From: Bacillus fungorum | Lineage (GTDB): Bacteria > Bacillota > Bacilli > Bacillales > Bacillaceae_G | DNA length: 36,657 nt | Assembly (NCBI RefSeq): GCF_002746455.1 | Contig: NZ_NWUW01000037.1 | Span: forward strand, 1 to 36,657 | Direction: 5' to 3' | Shown here: piece by piece, positions 8,178-14,955 of the stretch | Position numbering within the stretch: position 1 is the first letter of the stretch | How the letters are laid out: each line of letters begins with the position of its first letter | Notes under the pieces: generated by a model | The model's database searches: none | What the model saw: only the letters and a program-made list of their open reading frames with translations | Told to the model about the DNA's origin: nothing | Made by a program: the position numbers and the translations under genes

Positions 8178-9232
8178 GACATAATCACCCCTTTAATATG
8201 CTCTTTAATTTGTTCTATATTATTTGAAACACTTGCAATGTCTAATGTATTAGAAGAAATTGCGATATCAGGATCTTTCAAGCCGTTTCCAGTTAAAACT
8301 GCAACAACGGTCTCTCCTTTTTTGATTTTTCCAGATTGAACATGTTTAATCACACCAGCTAATGAAGCATTTGATCCTGGCTCAGCGAAAACCCCTTCCG
8401 ATTTTGCTAATAATCTATACGCATGTAAAATTTCTTCATCTGATACCATATCTATTTCACCGTGAGACTGTTCGGCAGCCTCTACTGCATATGACCAACT
8501 CGCTGGGTTACCGATACGAATCGCTGTTGCAATTGTTTCAGGTTCTTCAATGACGTGTCCTTTTACAATAGCAGCCGCTCCTTCCGCTTCGAATCCGTGA
8601 ATCCTTGGCTTCTTATAGCCTTTTTCTTTCTCATATTCACAGAAACCTTTCCAGTACGCTGTAATATTTCCGGCATTCCCAACAGGAATTGCTAAAACAT
8701 CTGGTGCACTTTGTAACTGGTCACAAATTTCAAACGCTGCTGTTTTTTGCCCTTCAATTCGATAAGGATTCACTGAGTTTACTAATGTAATCGGCTCTTC
8801 CGCAGCAATATTTCTTACAGCCTTTAGTGCATCATCAAAATTTCCTTCTATTGAAATGATTTCAGCACCATAGGCAACTGCTTGCGCTAATTTTCCATGT
8901 GCAATCTTTCCTTCCGGTATTACGATAATACATTTCATTCCAAGGCGTGCCGCGTAAGCGGCAGCCGATGCTGATGTATTACCTGTCGATGCACAAATAA
9001 TTGCCTCCGAACCTTCTTCTTTCGCCTTTGCGACTGCCATTACCATACCACGATCTTTAAAAGAACCTGTCGGATTCGCTCCTTCGTACTTACCGTATAA
9101 CTGAATCCCTAATTGTTTTGATATATTTAATAACGGAATAAGGGGTGTATTTCCTTCCATTAAGCTCACATCAGGTGTGTTTTCATTTACCGGTAAATAA
9201 GAAGCATATTGGTTTAATAGTCCTTTATACAT
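8174..9232 (-). CDS. thrC: Threonine synthase ThrC
   Basis: A 352-aa PLP enzyme, short (class II, Bacillus-type) form, which converts O-phosphohomoserine to threonine and phosphate. Starting at MYKGLLNQ, the Schiff-base lysine is Lys59 in NPTGSFKDRGM. The PLP-phosphate loop is in PVGNAGN, and EGNTPL is near the N-terminus. ATG at 9230-9232 is preferred over an in-frame ATG six codons earlier, because GAGGAGG lies about 8 bases before it and the length equals the family norm. It overlaps the hom 3' end by 8 bases and the thrB start by 4. Confidence 0.96.
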   Translation of the reverse strand: MYKGLLNQYASYLPVNENTPDVSLMEGNTPLIPLLNISKQLGIQLYGKYEGANPTGSFKDRGMVMAVAKAKEEGSEAIICASTGNTSASAAAYAARLGMKCIIVIPEGKIAHGKLAQAVAYGAEIISIEGNFDDALKAVRNIAAEEPITLVNSVNPYRIEGQKTAAFEICDQLQSAPDVLAIPVGNAGNITAYWKGFCEYEKEKGYKKPRIHGFEAEGAAAIVKGHVIEEPETIATAIRIGNPASWSYAVEAAEQSHGEIDMVSDEEILHAYRLLAKSEGVFAEPGSNASLAGVIKHVQSGKIKKGETVVAVLTGNGLKDPDIAISSNTLDIASVSNNIEQIKEHIKGVIMS

Positions 9233-10520
9233 ATTGTTTTTCCTCCTCAATAATGTAGTAACTGTTTATTTCACTTGCGACATCTTCTATCGCTCCTAAA
9301 ACTCGTTCGAATTGATACTTTGAAGTTTGATGTGTCACAACAACGACTTCTGCAAGTTCACGATTTAAAGGTAATTGAATAACTTCTTTTAAACTTACAG
9401 AATAATTAACGAAACATTCTGTTATTTTTTGCAACATCCCAGGTTCATCTCGTAATGAAATACGTAAGAAATATTTCGAAACAACTTCTTCATCTCCCTG
9501 TAATTCATACGGTTCTGGTTCTTTTAACGCACTTTTATTTTTCTGAACTTGATTCATATTTTTAACGATTGAAATAATATCACTTACTACAGCAGAACCA
9601 GTCGGTAACTTCCCAGCTCCAGGTCCGTAAAACATTACTTCTCCTACTGCTTGACCGTGAACATATACTGCATTAAATTCATTATTTACATTCGATAATG
9701 GATGATGACTTGGTAAAAGCGTCGGTTCTACACTTAAATGAATGGCTGAACCTTGTTTCTCTGCTTTCCCAATTAATTTCATAGTAAATCCTAACTTTTC
9801 AGCCATTTGTAAATCTTCTTTTTCGACCTTTCGAATCCCTCTTACTTGCACATCATCTAAAGAAACATTCATCGAAAAACCTAAGTTTGCAAGAATGGCT
9901 ACCTTTCTCGCCGCATCTAGCCCATCTACATCCGCTGTTGGATCCGATTCTGCGAAACCTAATTTTTGTGCTTCCTGTAAAGCCTCTTCATACGACCATC
10001 CATTTTGACTCATCTTTGTTAACATGTAATTTGTTGTACCATTTACAATTCCCATTATTTTTTCAATTTGATCTGAAGCTAATCCATCCGTTAATCCCCT
10101 TAATACTGGAATACCACCCGCTACACTTGCCTCATAACATAGATCACAATCATTTTCATTCGCTAATTGGAGAAGTTCTGCACCGTATACAGCCATTAAA
10201 TCTTTATTTGCTGTTACAACATGTTTCTTATTTCGTAAAGCTTTAACGATATGCTGTTTTGCTTCTTTAATTCCGCCCATTACCTCTACTACAATATCAA
10301 TATTTGGATCATTTAGAACTTCATCGACATGACTTGTTACTACGATTCCATCAATGCAAACATCACGTTCTTTTTCCAAATCACGTACAACGACTGTCTT
10401 TACCTTCACTTCATACCCTGTATCAAGTGCAATTTTTTTATAATGTTCTTTCAAAATATGGACAACACCACTACCGACCGTTCCTAAACCTAATACCCCA
10501 ACATTAATAACGTTATTCAT
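9225..10520 (-). CDS. hom: Homoserine dehydrogenase Hom
   Basis: A 431-aa enzyme that reduces aspartate semialdehyde to homoserine with NAD(P)H, at the branch point to threonine and methionine. It has an N-terminal Rossmann motif GVLGLGTVGSGVV (8-20), catalytic-domain signatures VTANKDLMA and NGTTNYMLT, and a C-terminal ACT domain (about 350-431, starting LRISLRDEPGMLQKI) for feedback control. The start follows AGGAGGAGAT. Transcription is governed by the two upstream T-boxes and possibly by the leader ORF at 10543-10626, which stops 22 bases before hom. Confidence 0.96.
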   Translation of the reverse strand: MNNVINVGVLGLGTVGSGVVHILKEHYKKIALDTGYEVKVKTVVVRDLEKERDVCIDGIVVTSHVDEVLNDPNIDIVVEVMGGIKEAKQHIVKALRNKKHVVTANKDLMAVYGAELLQLANENDCDLCYEASVAGGIPVLRGLTDGLASDQIEKIMGIVNGTTNYMLTKMSQNGWSYEEALQEAQKLGFAESDPTADVDGLDAARKVAILANLGFSMNVSLDDVQVRGIRKVEKEDLQMAEKLGFTMKLIGKAEKQGSAIHLSVEPTLLPSHHPLSNVNNEFNAVYVHGQAVGEVMFYGPGAGKLPTGSAVVSDIISIVKNMNQVQKNKSALKEPEPYELQGDEEVVSKYFLRISLRDEPGMLQKITECFVNYSVSLKEVIQLPLNRELAEVVVVTHQTSKYQFERVLGAIEDVASEINSYYIIEEEKQYV

Positions 10521-10542
10521 TTTCTAATCTCCTCCTAAAAGT

Positions 10543-10626
10543 TTAATTGTTACACCTATAAATCACCTTACTCTGCTTTTTGATCATGCAGGTGGTGGTT
10601 ATTTCCGTACGTACAAATCGTTTCAT
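10543..10626 (-). CDS. Thr-rich leader peptide upstream of hom
   Basis: A 27-codon ORF starting MKRFVRTEITTTCMIKK. It has four Thr and three Ile codons, including three consecutive ACC at 10591-10599. The ribosome binding site AAAGGAGGTG is close to a full match to the 16S anti-Shine-Dalgarno and lies about 6 bases before the ATG, immediately after the proximal T-box terminator. Composition and position recall the E. coli thrL attenuation peptide. ACC is also the triplet presented by both T-box specifier loops. The ORF ends 22 bases before hom. I infer a regulatory upstream ORF; no typical attenuator hairpin with a T-run follows it, so if it acts it more likely controls hom translation. Confidence 0.65.
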   Translation of the reverse strand: MKRFVRTEITTTCMIKKQSKVIYRCNN

Positions 10627-10650
10627 GTTACTGCACCTCCTTTCAAAATA

Positions 10651-10902
10651 ATAAAAAAACACACTCATCCCTAGGAAAGGGACGAATGTGTTTTCGTGGT
10701 TCCACCCTTGTTCCAACCTAGACGTATTTCTCCCTAGATTGCTCAAGTTCAGATAACGGCTGATTCCGTCAATAATTACTAGATTACTCGTTCACTATTG
10801 AAGTTCAAAGGTGGTAAAATCATTTCTCGTGTTAGGAAGCTCACACCCTTGACTTCCCTCTCTGTAAACCGTAAAAATGATTTCATGTCCTTATCGTTAC
10901 TT
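10651..10902 (-). promoter_or_regulatory. T-box riboswitch, threonine, proximal copy
   Basis: Read on the minus strand. Stem I begins near 10895, includes AGAGAGGGAAG and GGGTGTGAGCTTCC, and carries ACCACC followed by TTTGAA (10804-10815) at the specifier position, so the codon read is ACC (Thr). The T-box sequence AAGGGTGGAACCACG is at 10695-10709; its TGGA bulge predicts pairing with a tRNA end UCCA. A terminator hairpin (10656-10695, ACACATTCGTCCC paired with GGGATGAGTGTGT) ends in a T-run at 10651-10658. Uncharged tRNA-Thr should stabilise the antiterminator and switch on hom-thrC-thrB. Confidence 0.93.
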
Positions 10903-10927
10903 TTCGTTCATGTTTATTTGTTAACTC

Positions 10928-10955
10928 ATTATACTCGCATAAAAAACAAAATCAA
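10928..10955 (-). promoter_or_regulatory. Promoter of the proximal T-box
   Basis: -35 TTGATT (10950-10955), 16-bp spacer, -10 TATAAT (10928-10933). It lies between the two T-boxes, so the proximal riboswitch can be transcribed without passing the distal one. Confidence 0.75.
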
Positions 10956-10995
10956 TACTATTTTTTAATTATTTTTAATTTTCAATCTCTAAAAC

Positions 10996-11247
10996 TATAA
11001 AAAAACACACTCATCCCTAGGAAAGGGACGAATGTGTTTTCGTGGTTCCACCCTTGTTCCAACCTAGACGTATTTCTCCCTAGATTGCTCAAGTTCAGAT
11101 AACGGCTGATTCCGTCAATAATTACTAGATTACTCGTTCACTATTGAAGTTCAAAGGTGGTAAAATCATTTCTCGTGTTAGGAAGCTCACACCCTTGGCT
11201 TCCCTCTCTGTAAACCGTAAAAATAATTCCGTGTCCTTATCGTTACT
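10996..11247 (-). promoter_or_regulatory. T-box riboswitch, threonine, distal copy
   Basis: A near-exact duplicate of the proximal T-box. From terminator to -10 box I count seven differences, including one single-base indel, in about 280 bases. It has the same specifier ACC-ACC-TTTGAA (11150-11161 region), the same T-box sequence (11041-11055) and an identical terminator hairpin. The Stem I changes are conservative and leave G-U pairs, so both copies look functional. A transcript started here must read through two tRNA-Thr-dependent terminators to reach hom. Confidence 0.92.
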
Positions 11248-11274
11248 TTTTCGTTCATGTCTATTTGTTAACTT

Positions 11275-11303
11275 ATTATAGTTATCAACTTTTTAAAAAG
11301 CAA
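11275..11303 (-). promoter_or_regulatory. Promoter of the distal T-box
   Basis: -35 TTGCTT (11298-11303), 17-bp spacer, -10 TATAAT (11275-11280). The -10 and downstream bases match the proximal promoter; the -35 region does not, so the duplication breakpoint lies between them. Confidence 0.7.
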
Positions 11304-11487
11304 GCCTATTTTTACTAACAATTTTCAAAATCATTTTTTATTATATTTCACAATAACATTTTACAATTGCCGCTCGATTTACCTATTTTGTTGTTTCTCC
11401 TTCTTATAAGTCAACGGTTTATATATAAATATCCCATTCTAAAATGTGTACATATTCACCTTACAAAACTATATAAATAAAACTTTT
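11304..11487. other. AT-rich gap without a gene
   Basis: This lies between the distal T-box promoter and the 3' end of the PPOX gene. Both flanking genes are on the minus strand. No ORF with a ribosome binding site, no RNA motif and no strong hairpin were seen here. Confidence 0.5.
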
Positions 11488-12126
11488 TTAATACAATCTT
11501 TTCGTATAACTTTCTTCTAAAGAACGTGCAACATCCTCTTCAGAAGTATTTACTTTCGCGTGCTCCAGCAACATTTTTGCTGCTGAAGGTAACTCTTTTT
11601 TATGTAACCAAGATTCTGGATCCCACATTTTCGAACGAATAAAAGCTTTTGCACAATGAATGTAGCATTCTTCTATTTCAACAACAATTCCAAGTAGCGG
11701 AGTGCGTCCATTCGCCTGCATTTCTTGCAAAATTTCTTCGTCGTTTGTTATATACGCTCGGCCATTTATTCGGAGTGTCTCCCCAAGACCTGGAATAAAA
11801 AAGAGTAACCCTACACTTGGGTTTGAAATAATATTCAAAATGGAGTCTATACGGCGGTTGCCTGATCTTTCTGGAATAATAATTTTATTATTATTTAATA
11901 CGTAAACAAATCCAGGTGCATCTCCTCTCGGCGAAGCATCGCACTCTCCTAATTTATTTGCAGTAGATAATACTAGAAAAGGAGATTTAGACAGAAAATC
12001 TACGCAATGATAGTCTAATGATGAAATAACCTTTTTCAAAGCTCTCTCACTTGGTTGCCCTAATATTTTCCGTAATTCTTCCTCTGTTGAAATAATCGAT
12101 TTTATTTCCGCGCTTTCTATCCCCAC
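11488..12126 (-). CDS. PPOX-class FMN-dependent flavoprotein (pyridoxamine 5'-phosphate oxidase family)
   Basis: A 212-aa protein with a single split-barrel flavin-binding domain. Segments such as PFLVLSTANKLGECDASPRGDAPGF, IIIPERSGNRRIDSILNI and VGLLFFIPGLGETLRINGRA match the subfamily I recall from TIGR04025 (probable FMN enzymes of about 200 aa). The flavin phosphate would contact the RSGNRR region. The substrate is unknown; this is not a PdxH orthologue. ATG follows GGAGAGGG. It is divergent from the Nudix gene across an 81-bp shared promoter region. Confidence 0.82.
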   Translation of the reverse strand: MGIESAEIKSIISTEEELRKILGQPSERALKKVISSLDYHCVDFLSKSPFLVLSTANKLGECDASPRGDAPGFVYVLNNNKIIIPERSGNRRIDSILNIISNPSVGLLFFIPGLGETLRINGRAYITNDEEILQEMQANGRTPLLGIVVEIEECYIHCAKAFIRSKMWDPESWLHKKELPSAAKMLLEHAKVNTSEEDVARSLEESYTKRLY

Positions 12127-12164
12127 TTATACCCTCTCCTTTTTCTTTATTTTCCCAAAATTCA

Positions 12165-12182
12165 ATACAAATATTGTATAAT
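12165..12182. promoter_or_regulatory. Operator-like palindrome over the Nudix -10 box
   Basis: ATACAA-ATA-TTGTAT (12165-12179) is a perfect inverted repeat overlapping the plus-strand -10 box TATAAT (12177-12182). It lies between divergent genes, so one bound factor could affect both. The regulator is unknown. Confidence 0.4.
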
Positions 12183-12207
12183 AAAATTTGCAGAAAGGGG
12201 AATTAAA

Positions 12208-12816
12208 ATGACAGAGTGGTTAACAATATTTGATTCTGAAAGAAATACACTTGGGAAAAAATTACGTGATGAAGTGCATCGTGACGGTGATTGGCACGAA
12301 ACATTTCATTGTTGGTTTGTAGAAAAAGATGCTGAAGATATATTCTTATATTTCCAATTACGCTCTAAAAATAAAAAAGAAGCTCCATGTATATGGGATA
12401 TTACTTCAGCTGGACATATTATGCATGATGAAGATGTACAAATTGGTGGCCTTCGTGAAATTAAGGAAGAATTAGGGATTTCCTTTCAAAAGACTGATTT
12501 AGCATACAATGGAATCTTTACAATAGATTATGAAATTTCAAATCTTACGGATCGCGAGTTTTGCCATATGTATTTTCACAACGTCATCGATCCACTTCCA
12601 TTCGCACCAGGTGAAGAAGTAGACGATGTGATGAAAGTACATGCAACTTCTTTTCTACAACTATTAAAAAGAGAGATTTCATCTTTTACAACTATTTCTG
12701 TTTTAAACAATAATCCGATAACAATTACGTTTGAAGATATTTATCCATATGATCTTGCATACTATGAGTTTGTTATAGAACAAGGAAAAAAATTGCTAAA
12801 GAATAATAGTTTATAA
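12208..12816 (+). CDS. Nudix hydrolase
   Basis: A 202-aa protein with a complete Nudix box at residues 69-91: Gly69, Glu75, then REIKEELGI (83-91), matching GX5EX7REUXEEXGU. These residues bind the divalent metal for cleavage of nucleoside-diphosphate-linked substrates. The N-terminus (WLTIFDSERNTLGKKLRDEVHRDGDWHETFHCW) resembles the isopentenyl-diphosphate isomerase-like or YfcD group of Nudix proteins, so the substrate is open. AAGGGG lies 7-8 bases before ATG, and a hairpin terminator follows. It is the first plus-strand gene in the window. Confidence 0.85.
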   Translation: MTEWLTIFDSERNTLGKKLRDEVHRDGDWHETFHCWFVEKDAEDIFLYFQLRSKNKKEAPCIWDITSAGHIMHDEDVQIGGLREIKEELGISFQKTDLAYNGIFTIDYEISNLTDREFCHMYFHNVIDPLPFAPGEEVDDVMKVHATSFLQLLKREISSFTTISVLNNNPITITFEDIYPYDLAYYEFVIEQGKKLLKNNSL

Positions 12817-12820
12817 ACAA

Positions 12821-12858
12821 AATAGGACTCCCATTTTAAAACACTTGGGAGTCCTATT
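12821..12858 (+). terminator. Terminator after the Nudix gene
   Basis: A perfect 13-bp stem, AATAGGACTCCCA (12821-12833) with TGGGAGTCCTATT (12846-12858), and a 12-nt loop. The following T content is modest (CTTTAT). It may also end minus-strand transcription that has passed the repeat and the deacetylase. Confidence 0.75.
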
Positions 12859-12859
12859 C

Positions 12860-13004
12860 TTTATCCTGCCATTTGTAAGCAATAAGAATCCCACCTCAAA
12901 TTTCTGCAAGTGCAAGGAATTGGTGGGATGTCGGGCGCCTGTACAAGTGAGCCAATAATCAGTGGATGATTGACAAAACCCGACTGATTTACATTTCACT
13001 TTAT
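12860..13004 (+). repeat. bcr1-like interspersed repeat, about 145 bp
   Basis: It starts TTTATCCTGCCATTTG and ends near AACCCGACTGATTTACA-TTTCACTTTAT, with the pentamer TTTAT at both ends (12860-12864 and 13000-13004). Internal inverted repeats include CCCACC with GGTGGG and ATCAGT with ACTGAT. These features fit the bcr1 family of B. cereus-group chromosomal repeats as I recall it; the subfamily name is not certain. It sits exactly between the Nudix terminator and the deacetylase, and the right TTTAT contains the deacetylase stop codon. Confidence 0.65.
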
Positions 13005-13828
13005 TTTCTCTCTTTCGATGTTTGGAACATACTTGGTAGCGTTACAAAGCGTGCTCCTTTCGTTTTTAACTGCGGAATAATTTTCTCTAACGCATCAACA
13101 GATCCTTGTAAATGCCCGCCTGGAGTTGAATGCTGCAGTATGACACTACCAGGAAATGAGTTCCCTAACACATTATTTGTAATCGTATCCGCACTTACAC
13201 CTTTCCAATCAACCGTATCAACACTCCACTGTACAATCATAAAATTTTGCTCTGTTGCCCACTTCAATTGATTTTCAAGTATTTCACCATACGGCGGACG
13301 AATAAACTTCGGTGCATAACCAGCTAAACGATTTAATATTTCTTCTGTTTTTATTATTTGATTACGGTACTCAGCGTCATTTACTTTCGCTAAATTTGGA
13401 TGGCTATACGTATGATTGCCAATTACATGCCCTTCATTCGCAATACGCTTTACTACATTCGGAAACTTTTCTGCATTTTCACCAAGCAGAAAAAAAGTAG
13501 CTTTTACATTATGTTGTTTTAACTTATCTAATATTTTTGGCGTAAATTCTAAATCCGGTCCATCATCAAATGTAAGAGCGACTTCCGCTTTATTGTACGG
13601 TCCTGAAAATGCATACGCATATTTTTCGACCCATGAAAATGGTGTCCATGATCCACGCTCATCTGCTTTCATTTGTACTTCATAATTTTGAGGGATATAT
13701 GCGTATGGCAATGAACTTATATTGTCTCCATAATAAAATGAGTTATATGGCATATAAGCATACGAAACATCTCGTTCTAGTCCCCATTGATATGGAGCGA
13801 ACATTTCTGGCGAATAAAAATAATACAT
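13001..13828 (-). CDS. Peptidoglycan N-acetylglucosamine deacetylase, Bc1960-like
   Basis: A 275-aa CE4 enzyme. Motifs are TFDDGP (86-91), HTYSH (139-143), RPPYGE (177-182), WSVDTVDW (201-208) and LQHSTP (231-236). Residues 1-75 are Tyr/Pro-rich (MYYFYSPEMFAPYQWG) with no recognisable signal peptide or membrane helix, unlike the deacetylase at 1665-2486. I recognise it from memory as the counterpart of B. cereus Bc1960 / B. anthracis BA1961, which deacetylates peptidoglycan GlcNAc. ATG follows GGGAGG. The stop codon lies in the TTTAT end of a bcr-type repeat, and no separate terminator is seen before that repeat. Confidence 0.9.
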   Translation of the reverse strand: MYYFYSPEMFAPYQWGLERDVSYAYMPYNSFYYGDNISSLPYAYIPQNYEVQMKADERGSWTPFSWVEKYAYAFSGPYNKAEVALTFDDGPDLEFTPKILDKLKQHNVKATFFLLGENAEKFPNVVKRIANEGHVIGNHTYSHPNLAKVNDAEYRNQIIKTEEILNRLAGYAPKFIRPPYGEILENQLKWATEQNFMIVQWSVDTVDWKGVSADTITNNVLGNSFPGSVILQHSTPGGHLQGSVDALEKIIPQLKTKGARFVTLPSMFQTSKERK

Positions 13829-13900
13829 GGTAAAAAACCTCCCTAAATTTTCATATGTGATTCATCTGCACTTTGTTAGAGAAATTCTTATCAATATACA

Positions 13901-13933
13901 AAAATAAGACTGTCCATTATTAGGACAGTCTTA
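13901..13933 (-). terminator. Terminator of the ANT(6)-like gene
   Basis: An 11-bp stem, TAAGACTGTCC with GGACAGTCTTA, loop ATTATTA, followed on the minus strand by TTTTTG. It lies between the adenylyltransferase stop and the deacetylase start. Confidence 0.85.
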
Positions 13934-13946
13934 CTGCTTTATATTA

Positions 13947-14822
13947 TTAATAAATCGATGTACTATCTTTTGGCAAAGCTTTCACATGTTTTAAATAGTT
14001 CGTCACTTTATCATCATCATCATCTTGCGGATAGCGATATCCATATGTGTTAGCAATTTCATTCGCCACTTCCCTAAATAAATCACCCATAACAAAGAAT
14101 GACTCCCATATGTTTTCATATTCTGCATTAGAAAATGTCCTTTTAAATTGCTCCCACATATCTTTTTCAAAATACTGTTCGAAATGCTTCCCAAACTTCC
14201 CTGTATTAACTGTAAAGTCTGTTTTCATACCAATATGCCATTCTAGCATTACGATTAACATATCTCGCACTGGTCCTTCAAGCATCCCTTTCACATAAGA
14301 AAGTTCCTCTCTCCATAATCCTTTTGCCACATTTGTACTACACCACCAAAACTCATTACAGCAATCTAAAAACTCTTTTTCTGTAGGCTTTTTTATTAAG
14401 TAGTCTTTATCGCTTGCTGGTGGAAATTCCTCCATACAATTATCTTTATCGAGAAGCAATTTACTTAAACTATCTTGTCCAACGAAATTATTTATTAATT
14501 CAACTGGAACTAGTGTTAAATCGATCCGATTCCCATCCATGAACTGCATTAAATACGGAAACTTTCCGTCTCCATCTGGTGGAACTAATGACATTTCTTC
14601 CGGCATTTGTACAATCATTATTTCTCCAAATCTACGTATCCAATTATGATTAGATGTAAAAGATTGTATTTCATTTACAACATACATAATATCATAGTCT
14701 TGAACACAATCTTTTTTCACATTGGGATTTACACGTGATCCATTCATGATAACTGCTCGGATTCTTTCATCCTCTTTTGCTGTATTTATAATTAAGTCTA
14801 ACATTTCTTTTTCCGTTCTCAT
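13947..14822 (-). CDS. Aminoglycoside 6-adenylyltransferase, ANT(6)/AadK family
   Basis: A 291-aa protein of full family length. The nucleotidyltransferase motif is present: VIMNGSRVNP, then DYDIMYVV with metal-binding Asp42 and Asp44, and Asp101 in GNRIDLTLVP. Helical C-terminal segments such as WWCSTNVAKGLWREEL match AadK and AadE. Such enzymes adenylylate streptomycin at the 6 position. Context is chromosomal, with no mobile element nearby, so it is likely an intrinsic gene; whether it gives useful resistance is unknown. A run of five Asp codons lies near the C-terminus (YPQDDDDDKV). Confidence 0.88.
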   Translation of the reverse strand: MRTEKEMLDLIINTAKEDERIRAVIMNGSRVNPNVKKDCVQDYDIMYVVNEIQSFTSNHNWIRRFGEIMIVQMPEEMSLVPPDGDGKFPYLMQFMDGNRIDLTLVPVELINNFVGQDSLSKLLLDKDNCMEEFPPASDKDYLIKKPTEKEFLDCCNEFWWCSTNVAKGLWREELSYVKGMLEGPVRDMLIVMLEWHIGMKTDFTVNTGKFGKHFEQYFEKDMWEQFKRTFSNAEYENIWESFFVMGDLFREVANEIANTYGYRYPQDDDDDKVTNYLKHVKALPKDSTSIY

Positions 14823-14955
14823 CTACTTACAGCCTCCAATTTTTTAATATATAATATAGTGTTATGTATGTCGGAGGCCCACGAGCTAATCTCGTTATAC
14901 ACGATACATGTTATAATTTTTCAAACATCTTTTTCATTCTATCTATCTCCTTACA

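Noticed and set aside
9742..10507. Three plus-strand frames opposite hom (67-119 aa)
   Set aside because: Shadow frames of a conserved gene; no start signals and unusual His/Leu-rich composition typical of antisense reading.
10543..10746. 67-aa minus-strand frame running through the T-box terminator
   Set aside because: Its first 40 codons are the T-box antiterminator/terminator. Only the internal ATG at 10624-10626 has a ribosome binding site, so I annotate the 27-aa leader instead.
12811..12999. 62-aa minus-strand frame beside the deacetylase
   Set aside because: It lies inside the Nudix terminator and the bcr1-like repeat; no ribosome binding site.
13947..14822. Horizontally acquired resistance island
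   Set aside because: The adenylyltransferase gene has a typical Bacillus terminator and neighbours, and no IS, integrase or att-like repeats flank it.
14906..14940. Eight-codon ORF (MKKMFEKL) with AAGGAG upstream, after the O-methyltransferase
   Set aside because: Too short to support. It has no notable codon run, no regulated gene close behind it and no terminator-antiterminator structure.
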